Below are positions 58,518 to 64,000 of a stretch of DNA of 64,000 nt, one piece after another. The stretch comes from Eoetvoesiella caeni. Lineage in GTDB: Bacteria; Pseudomonadota; Gammaproteobacteria; Burkholderiales; Burkholderiaceae_B. Every line of letters begins with the position of its first letter. The stretch's first letter is position 1. Made by a program: the position numbers and the translations under genes. Under the pieces are notes generated by a model. That model saw only the letters and a program-made list of their open reading frames with translations. It had not been told where the DNA came from and did not search any database. The stretch is taken from positions 413,665 through 477,664 of the forward strand of contig NZ_QNRQ01000003.1 in NCBI RefSeq assembly GCF_003315175.1, written 5' to 3'.

Positions 58518-60113
58518 TTAAAAACCTTCTTCCACTTGCGCCGTCACCACTACGACAGTTGCCAATCGCTGCGACGAAGCGCGATCGCTGCCGCCCAGCG
58601 CCATGGGCATGCCGGGATTCAACCTACGCCCTTCGGTTTCTTCCTGCGTGCGGTCGAAGCCCGAAATCACCAACGGCTGGCCGGGACGCAAAGCTACTTG
58701 CTGCACGGTTCCATTGCCGTCGATGGTGACCTGCTGCAGTTGCAGCGGGTTGGACTTGTCGCCGAAGGTCACTGACTTAAGCGGCTGAGCCACAGTATTG
58801 TCGTAAGCCACCGAGAGCAGGATCTGGCCATCTTCTTGCGCATCGGGAACCAAGGTAAGCAATGAACCGACTGTTTCTTCTTTCTGGCTTACCGAAACAG
58901 TGGGGAGCACCGTACCGGCACCCGAAGGCAATGCCGCTGTTTCGACCCTGTCGATGTATGAAAACGTCGTTCGAACCGCGTGCGAGACGGGCCGCCTGTT
59001 CAAGGTAAGCACGGGCAGGCTGCTGCGCCGCACTACCTGTCCTACTTGGCTCAAGGCTTTGACCACGGCCTCGGAGCCTTTGAACTGGCCCTCCGCCAGC
59101 CCTATGCCTGCGCTGGCCACCTCGGCGGCGCTGGCGCTTGGCATTGATGCCGCCGCCACGACCTTGGCGCTGGAAAAAACCAGGTTCCAATCGAAGCCCG
59201 CTTCGGCAGAATCGCGCTTGATCAACGTAACCTCATCGAAAATCAGCCGTACACGACGTGTGAGTGCACGGTTTTCTTGCTCGAGATACAGGGCAATGCG
59301 CTGCAGGACCTCGGGGATGTCGGTAACGACAATGGAGGAGCTGGCACCGGGTTCCGCCACCAATATCCCCGCCTGAGAAAGAAAGGGTTCTATGCGCAGG
59401 CGCACCACCTCAAGCAGGTCATGTTTGCCGGCCGACAGCGTCGTCTTGGATGTGCTGGCGAAGCCTTCGGCCTTGGTGGCACGGCTTGATCCCAAAGTTG
59501 CCTCGGCATTGGCATTGAGCGTCAGGGCGCGGACGTTGAATACGCGCGTTTCAGTACGATAGAACTCGATGCGTCCGTTCTGGTAGCGCCACATGACGCC
59601 TAACCGAGCGCCGATACGGTCCAATATTCCAGAGAGCGGCTCTGGACCGCTGGACGGATTTATGGCGGGTGCGCTGGCCGGAGCCTGCGTTTTGAGCATG
59701 GCCGACGATGCCAGGCGCGGCGCAAAAACGTCAAGCGGCAACATGGCATCGGGACGTACATAAACGGGAATACCGGTTGCCGCCGTAATGCGTGGCGCAA
59801 GTTGCGCCAGGTCAAAGGCGGCGCCGTTGAACAACAGCGTCGTATTGACATTGGCGCGCAGAGCCACAGGCATGGTCGCTTCACGCGCCAGCGGTTGGGC
59901 ACGGCCGGCAAGCCACGGCTGCCCGACTTCTTGCGCGGCCCGCCGCGCGCCGTCGTCGGAGGCGGCAAGCGCAAATTCGCGGTGACGATCTTGCACATCG
60001 TCTTGAGCGCGCATGGCCGACAAAGTAATTTGCCTGACCTTTTCGCCCAAGGCGCATGCCGACATAATGGCGCAGCAAAGCGCAACCAGACACAGACGCC
60101 ATACGGTGCTCAT
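58518..60113 (-). CDS. pilN: Type IVb pilus secretin PilN (lipoprotein)
   Basis: A 531-residue outer-membrane secretin. A signal peptide with lipobox MSAC (Cys20) is followed by N-domains (FDLAQLAPRITAATGIPVYV) and the C-terminal secretin core. The core is marked by SLPVLTLNRRPVSHAVRTTF, the VSVSQKEETVGSLLTLVPD strand and GQPLVISGFDRTQEE. It overlaps the upstream gene by 4 nt (ATGA) and should form the outer-membrane channel for the pilus. Confidence 0.92.
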   Translation of the reverse strand: MSTVWRLCLVALCCAIMSACALGEKVRQITLSAMRAQDDVQDRHREFALAASDDGARRAAQEVGQPWLAGRAQPLAREATMPVALRANVNTTLLFNGAAFDLAQLAPRITAATGIPVYVRPDAMLPLDVFAPRLASSAMLKTQAPASAPAINPSSGPEPLSGILDRIGARLGVMWRYQNGRIEFYRTETRVFNVRALTLNANAEATLGSSRATKAEGFASTSKTTLSAGKHDLLEVVRLRIEPFLSQAGILVAEPGASSSIVVTDIPEVLQRIALYLEQENRALTRRVRLIFDEVTLIKRDSAEAGFDWNLVFSSAKVVAAASMPSASAAEVASAGIGLAEGQFKGSEAVVKALSQVGQVVRRSSLPVLTLNRRPVSHAVRTTFSYIDRVETAALPSGAGTVLPTVSVSQKEETVGSLLTLVPDAQEDGQILLSVAYDNTVAQPLKSVTFGDKSNPLQLQQVTIDGNGTVQQVALRPGQPLVISGFDRTQEETEGRRLNPGMPMALGGSDRASSQRLATVVVVTAQVEEGF

Positions 60114-61075
60114 GAGTTCCCCGACAATGAGGCCACTCGATTACATGGCTGGGCATAGGGAACAATGCGCAATACTTTGTTGGAGTAAAAACAAGGTTGC
60201 AGCGGGCGGTCGGCCAGTTCGGTTGCCGCCATCAAGGCCTGCACCGCCTGCTTGAAGTCCAACTGAAACCGGGCCGAGCCCGCAATAGGAATGTCGGCGT
60301 CCACCGACCAATGCTCGGCGTCGAACGTCCACCCTGCCAGACCGGCCCAACGTACCAGCGCAAGGCGCATGTTCTGGTCTTTCGGACTGACGTCGTAGGC
60401 TGCGCCCGCCATGTGCGAAGATATATCGGGCACACTTGTGGACGCGGTGTCTGCCGCGTCGGCAACGTCGATTGCCGTAACGCTTGGAACGGAATAGGCC
60501 AACGAAAGTGAACCGGCCCGCGATAAAGCAAGCGGCGTGGCGCGAACCGAGTCCGCCGGCGTTGCCGCCAGTTCGCCCGCGACAGCTAACTCCGCTGCAA
60601 CCGGCCGGCCAGCAGGTTCAGCGGCTCCGACTGATGCCACCGGCGCCGCAACGTCAGGCGCCATGGGCTCTGGTCCGGCCTCTGGATTCGAATATACACT
60701 GGAGCCAGGCACGATTCGGTCGATGCGGCTGCTTTGCATCCCGCCGCGCAACAGCAGGTGCGGCCATACATGGTCAAGCACTACATAAGGACCTTCGCGC
60801 CGATACTCGAGCAAGCGGTCGCCTTCGGCTGTACGGGCGAACACAGCGGGTATGGGCTGTTCAGGCGCAAATTGCAGCCACATCCGGCGCCCGTTGTCGA
60901 AGACCTGCAAGGGCGCCACGGAAGGCTCGCCGGACAAGCGCCAGGAGAAATCGAATTCGCCGGAACCCGCGACAGACGTATGATTCTTGGGACCTGCAAA
61001 TAGCTTCCAATCCGGCAAGCCGGCGCACCCACCCAGCAGAAGCACGGCCAGCGCCGCGGCATACTTTGCAAGCAT
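60110..61075 (-). CDS. PilL/TcpQ-like lipoprotein with VirB9-like N-terminal domain
   Basis: 321 residues from ATG 61075. A signal peptide with lipobox LLGGC (Cys18) is present. Residues about 40-140 (PLQVFDNGRRMWLQFAPEQP, PAVFARTAEGDRLLEYRREG, LLLRGGMQSSRI) resemble the VirB9/TrbG/CagX fold. A Pro/Ala/Ser-rich linker follows. The C-terminal 90 residues (MRLALVRWAGLAGWTFDAEH, FQLDFKQAVQALMAATELAD) are a TcpQ domain, known to stabilise the secretin of type IVb pili. It is the first gene of the pilus operon. The VirB9-like assignment rests on motif pattern alone. Confidence 0.72.
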   Translation of the reverse strand: MLAKYAAALAVLLLGGCAGLPDWKLFAGPKNHTSVAGSGEFDFSWRLSGEPSVAPLQVFDNGRRMWLQFAPEQPIPAVFARTAEGDRLLEYRREGPYVVLDHVWPHLLLRGGMQSSRIDRIVPGSSVYSNPEAGPEPMAPDVAAPVASVGAAEPAGRPVAAELAVAGELAATPADSVRATPLALSRAGSLSLAYSVPSVTAIDVADAADTASTSVPDISSHMAGAAYDVSPKDQNMRLALVRWAGLAGWTFDAEHWSVDADIPIAGSARFQLDFKQAVQALMAATELADRPLQPCFYSNKVLRIVPYAQPCNRVASLSGNS

Positions 61076-61186
61076 GATTCGTATTCCCCTTGCGAAACCG
61101 ATCTCGACAGATCTGCACGGAAACAATCTTGCACGCCAGAATATGGCGCCGCCAGACCGAGATATACGAATAGAAGCTTTTGTCAC

Positions 61187-61364
61187 AATTCGCTAACCAA
61201 AATAAATGGCAGCGTAACTACTTATAAATCAAATGACTAAAGATGTTATTTAAAGCACAACCTAAAACAGGGCAAAACAAAACAAACGCAAAACTCGACA
61301 AATGGATTACTCTGGCTTCGCACCGAGCGATGCCATCATCAGCTCTTACTACAGGAGACTCATC
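61187..61364. other. AT-rich divergent intergenic region at the head of the pilus operon
   Basis: 178 bases that separate the plus-strand small gene from the leader of the pilus operon (the pilL-like ATG lies at 61075). The stretch is conspicuously AT-rich compared with the pilus genes. It presumably contains the promoters of both directions, but no clear sigma-70 or sigma-54 consensus was fixed. Confidence 0.4.
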
Positions 61365-61646
61365 ATGAACGCACTGGTTGAGCAATACTGGGCCCGGGCA
61401 TTGAAGATCGCACGCCAGCACGAGACTGGCGAAATCGATTTCGCCGATCTGACTGGTCTAAGCGACGAATATTCCGCGTCCTTCACAGAGCAACTTAACG
61501 AGCTGCCGGAAGCATTGCGTACGGCACAAGGAACGGCTCTAGAGGCCAAGCTGCAACAAGCGATTGGCGACGACAATACCAGCGAACACACCCGCCAGGC
61601 ATTAAACGAGCTGCTGATCTCCATTAATCGCACACCAATCTACTAA
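61365..61646 (+). CDS. Small acidic hypothetical protein
   Basis: 93 residues from ATG 61365, with AGGAG 7 nt upstream, which makes translation very likely. The protein is helical and acidic (EIDFADLTGLSDEYSASFTE, KLQQAIGDDNTSEHTRQALN) with no signal peptide or membrane segment. I do not recognise the family. It is divergent from the pilus operon and ends with a strong terminator, so it is a stand-alone transcription unit. Confidence 0.75.
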   Translation: MNALVEQYWARALKIARQHETGEIDFADLTGLSDEYSASFTEQLNELPEALRTAQGTALEAKLQQAIGDDNTSEHTRQALNELLISINRTPIY

Positions 61647-61715
61647 TAAGCCCGTCCGTTGCCGCCCCATGCATGACCGGGAACCGGCTTTCTGGCGCCG
61701 CATATGCGATTCGCT

Positions 61716-61745
61716 ACGCCAAGCCCATCAAGGCTTGGCGTTTTT
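61716..61745 (+). terminator. Terminator of the small plus-strand gene
   Basis: A 10-bp perfect stem ACGCCAAGCC/GGCTTGGCGT, 6-nt loop CATCAA, then a T run of five. Confidence 0.92.
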
Positions 61746-61793
61746 AATTGTTGGGACGGCGTGTGCCTGAAGTACTACCGACGCAGCGGCCCT

Positions 61794-62132
61794 TTAATGG
61801 ACCTGAGTCTGGTTCGAACGTTTTAGTAATTTAATCAAACTGTCTTTCAGGCCCGAAGAAAAAATCGGCACGAATTGCAGTAGATTGTTTTCATCGACGA
61901 CCGACTTGATCTGAATGGACTGGTTTTTGAACGCCTGCGTTCCCTTGGCGTTTTTATCGTACGCTTGCAGCAGCTTGTTGGCAGCGGCCTGCGCGCGAAA
62001 CAGGTTGGCCTCGATCTGGCCCTCTTGCGCCGAATAGTGCGTTACTACGCGATCAATGTCGTCCAGAAACAAACTAAGCGCGTAGTCGCCCCGGCATTCC
62101 TTGAGCTCATAGCCCCATGTGCTAGCTGTCAT
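61794..62132 (-). CDS. Hypothetical protein, paralogue of the upstream gene
   Basis: 112 residues. GGAGG 7 nt before ATG 62132 supports translation. It shares with the 121-residue protein encoded just upstream a common plan: W-G-[YF], E-C near residue 13, L-F, the helix LFRAQAAANKLLQAY, AFKNQSIQIK, and a C-terminal SSGLKDSLIKLL. No signal peptide or membrane segment is visible. The family is unknown to me. It is probably cotranscribed with its paralogue (47-nt gap). Confidence 0.7.
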   Translation of the reverse strand: MTASTWGYELKECRGDYALSLFLDDIDRVVTHYSAQEGQIEANLFRAQAAANKLLQAYDKNAKGTQAFKNQSIQIKSVVDENNLLQFVPIFSSGLKDSLIKLLKRSNQTQVH

Positions 62133-62179
62133 TAAATCGCCTCCAGAAAAGCACTGCCATAGCCCAGGAAAATGCCCGA

Positions 62180-62545
62180 CTAATTGATGGTTTGTGTCGA
62201 CTGCAACTGCGATTGCATTTCAAGGATCAAGCCTTCGAGTTCGGACGAGGTTTGCAAAGCCAGCACAGGCCGGCCGTCCTCGTCGGTGCCGTCGCTTTCA
62301 AGCTTCAGTGTAATGCTTTGGCCTTCGAACGCCTTTGGGTTGGCCTGTATCTGCACATACTGGTTCAACAAACGATCCACGGCCTTCTGCGCTTCGAATA
62401 GTTGCATGGACAACGGCGAGTTGGCGTGCAGCTTGAACTGCTGCTCTATGGTCTTGGCCAAATCCCAACTGAAAAATAAGATGGCGTTATAGCCATGGCA
62501 TTCGGGGTGTAGAAACCCCCAGGATTCATTCGGTGTCGGATTCAA
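62180..62545 (-). CDS. Hypothetical protein, paralogue of the downstream gene
   Basis: 121 residues from TTG 62545. The TTG is chosen because GGAAAG lies 7 nt upstream and the N-terminus MNPTPNESWGF then lines up with that of the paralogue (MTASTWGY). An open frame continues upstream to an ATG at 62617 but without a ribosome site. Conserved points with the paralogue are WGF, EC, LF, LFEAQKAVDRLLNQY, AFEGQSITLK and SSELEGLI. The function is unknown; a soluble helical protein is likely. Confidence 0.68.
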   Translation of the reverse strand: MNPTPNESWGFLHPECHGYNAILFFSWDLAKTIEQQFKLHANSPLSMQLFEAQKAVDRLLNQYVQIQANPKAFEGQSITLKLESDGTDEDGRPVLALQTSSELEGLILEMQSQLQSTQTIN

Positions 62546-62636
62546 AATGGTGCTTTCCGGATTTGATAATAATGGATAGGCAAGTGTCGCCGCGCATCGC
62601 GGCGTTGCCCAGAGCATGGTTGCGGATGGCGCCTGT

Positions 62637-63149
62637 TCAGGGCTGCGGCGCCTGGACGAACTTGCGGGATCGTCGCGTCAACGCCTTGCCATCGTAAATA
62701 TAAGTATCTATTTTATCTGCCTTTTGATTATTGGGTGTTTCCAGAAAAAACCGCCGTCCTTTGACAGAAACTTTGATTTTCTCGGAACACGCGCCGATAG
62801 GCGGCGAAACGCTATAACCCTTGCGATGCAAAACGACCCAGCGATACTTGAACGGGCACTGCAGGTCGCCGTCGCTGACGGAAACCAGCGCGGCCTCGGC
62901 ATCGGGCAGGTCGAACGCGTAAGTAATATTGAGCAGGCCTTCTATCGGAGGGCGGATTTCGACATCGTCGATCTGCAAGCGTGATTCGTACACATATTCG
63001 TACGACTTGATCCCCAACTTCCCGTAAGGCGTCGCGAAATCAAGTCTTGAAGGCAGCGGCGGCCAAGTTTGCGACTGGGCCATAACACTGGACCCCGAAA
63101 CCATGACCATGGAAAGCAACGAGAATGAAGCGAAAAGTAGCCGACGCAT
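62637..63149 (-). CDS. Secreted hypothetical protein
   Basis: 170 residues from ATG 63149. A signal peptide is clear (MRRLLFASFSLLSMVMVSGS, cleavage near VMAQ). The mature protein is beta-rich with two Cys (DLQCPFKYRWVVLHRKGYSV and PPIGACSEKIKVSVKGRRF) that may form a disulfide, and ends with TYIYDGKALTRRSRKF. I do not recognise a named family. It lies 91 nt upstream of the paralogue pair on the same strand, so the three may form a small operon with one exported and two cytosolic products. Confidence 0.7.
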   Translation of the reverse strand: MRRLLFASFSLLSMVMVSGSSVMAQSQTWPPLPSRLDFATPYGKLGIKSYEYVYESRLQIDDVEIRPPIEGLLNITYAFDLPDAEAALVSVSDGDLQCPFKYRWVVLHRKGYSVSPPIGACSEKIKVSVKGRRFFLETPNNQKADKIDTYIYDGKALTRRSRKFVQAPQP

Positions 63150-63384
63150 AATGCCTGAGGGTTGCAATACGAAGCAAGCGTGAACCAGCAACCCCGCCAG
63201 GCGCTCACACACGATCATCGGTGTAACGCCCATGACAGAGGATTGCCACGTTTTGTAAGGCTTATTACATAGTATTTTAAGTTTGCGGGCAAGTCAGCTT
63301 GATGGTGAGGGTCCGGTTCATGCGGGCCTCGCAAAAGAGCGACGCTTGAAACACGACAACGACCGAAAAACATGCTGCCGTCGC

Positions 63385-63585
63385 TCAAGAAGCCGTCGCC
63401 ATCATATACAGAAGAGCAACAATCAGCAGCCCGAAATACAAGACCACGCCCGCCACCACGCTTTTAGCCACAATACGCAGCTTTTGCGGAAGGGACAGCA
63501 CGGCGCCGCGGCGACTATCCCGCGTGGCGTGCCACCAAACGCCTGCGGCGCCAAGAATGCTGAGCAGTATGATTGCAATTTTCAT
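63385..63585 (-). CDS. Small two-helix membrane protein
   Basis: 66 residues. A first hydrophobic helix (MKIAIILLSILGAAGVWWHA) and a second (SVVAGVVLYFGLLIVALLYM) flank a basic loop (RDSRRGAVLSLPQKLR). The composition strongly suggests a real small inner-membrane protein. The ribosome binding site before ATG 63585 is weak. No family or function is recognised. Confidence 0.55.
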   Translation of the reverse strand: MKIAIILLSILGAAGVWWHATRDSRRGAVLSLPQKLRIVAKSVVAGVVLYFGLLIVALLYMMATAS

Positions 63586-63720
63586 GGGCTTATTCTAACG
63601 GAGCGCATGGCATCGCAGGCGCCTGCGGCTTTTAAGCTGGAGATTGGCGCTATAGTTGCAAACAGGCTTGCTGCGGCGCATGCGCGTTCAATCCGAGCCT
63701 TAACTTGCAAAGGAAAGATC

Positions 63721-63927
63721 ATGCATATGGGAATGAACGGCTTCGGGATGATTTTCCCGGTATTGGCCTACCTTGTGGTTATCGGCATACCCGCGGCTGT
63801 TGTTATAGGAAAGGCCGGCTACAGCCGTGCCTGGGTGATCCTGGCGTTCATCCCGATCGTAAACTTGATTGCATTGTGGGTCTTTGCTTTCGCCAAGTGG
63901 CCCGCTGTTCAGCGACAATTAACTTGA
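63721..63927 (+). CDS. Small membrane protein, C-terminus rewritten by an insertion element
   Basis: 68 residues with AAAGGAAAG 3 nt upstream of ATG 63721. Two hydrophobic segments (MIFPVLAYLVVIGIPAAVVI and WVILAFIPIVNLIALWVFAF) flank KAGYSRA. The native sequence seems to end at KWPA. The last residues VQRQLT and the stop codon are read from the repeat-bearing end of the adjacent mobile element. The original protein probably extended only a few residues more, so function may be kept. Confidence 0.65.
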   Translation: MHMGMNGFGMIFPVLAYLVVIGIPAAVVIGKAGYSRAWVILAFIPIVNLIALWVFAFAKWPAVQRQLT

Positions 63928-64000
63928 CCGGTCAGCGACAACTATCTTGGCCGGTTGATCTGATAGGGTTCGACACTGCAAATCGGAGGATGCGCGGTGT
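63906..64000 (+). mobile_element. Probable left end of an IS21-family-like element (partial)
   Basis: Starting at TGTTCAGCGACA (63906) there are two adjacent 23-nt direct repeats, 63910-63932 and 63933-63955, identical at 20 of 23 positions (shared CAGCGACAA, CTTG and CCGGT). Tandem near-terminal repeats and a 5'-TG terminus are typical of IS21-family ends, where they serve as transposase sites. A GGAGG followed directly by ATG at 63990 may be the start of the transposase gene (reading MRG), cut by the window edge. No inverted partner end or target duplication can be seen here. Confidence 0.55.

Overview
The window looks like chromosomal DNA from a betaproteobacterium of the Alcaligenaceae type (Bordetella, Achromobacter or Pusillimonas relatives). 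The reasons are the gene orders rpsU-dnaG-rpoD, hfq-hflX-hflK-hflC-hisZ-purA and rlmN-rodZ-ispG-hisS-yfgM-bamB-der, the lysine/alanine-rich N-terminus of RpoD, the high GC content of the core genes, and a complete XdhABC set. No rRNA, tRNA or CRISPR array was seen. Species-level placement is not possible from reading alone.

Region 1 (1-7.5 kb) is accessory in character. It opens with the 5' end of a branched-chain amino acid type ABC binding protein. Next comes a HigB/HigA module whose toxin is gutted, then an orphan flagellin gene with a good sigma-28 promoter, a DUF805 membrane protein and a large SAM methyltransferase. It ends with intact HicAB and BrnTA toxin-antitoxin modules. Region 2 (7.5-12.3 kb) holds a diguanylate cyclase with an exactly duplicated sensor domain, an MFS exporter, a luciferase-like flavin monooxygenase, a MarR regulator and a DUF3820 protein.

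Region 3 (12.3-41.6 kb) is housekeeping, nearly all on the minus strand. It holds the macromolecular synthesis operon (rpsU, dnaG, rpoD), a phosphoribosyltransferase, purA, hisZ, hflC, hflK, hflX, hfq and hisC. It continues with der, bamB, yfgM, hisS, ispG, rodZ, rlmN and ndk. valS (plus strand) interrupts the run, followed by trmD, rimM, rpsP, a TusA-like protein and alaS. Many junctions overlap by a few bases, which suggests translational coupling.

Region 4 (41.6-52.1 kb) is a purine degradation island. XdhA/B/C make urate, PuuD (membrane urate hydroxylase with cytochrome c tail), UraH and UraD make allantoin, PuuE opens it, and AllA acts on ureidoglycolate. A GntR/FCD regulator sits at the divergent promoter. 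No allantoicase is present in the window. A racemase-family protein lacking the second catalytic Cys ends the plus-strand arm.

Region 5 (52.1-61.2 kb) is a type IVb pilus operon in R64-like order (pilL/tcpQ-like, pilN secretin, pilO, pilP, pilQ ATPase, pilR, pilS pilin, pilV minor pilin). It has no prepilin peptidase, pilT or pilM. Region 6 (61.2-64 kb) holds small proteins of unknown function, including a pair of diverged paralogues. At the right edge is what looks like the repeat-bearing left end of an IS21-like element, inserted into the last codons of a small membrane-protein gene.
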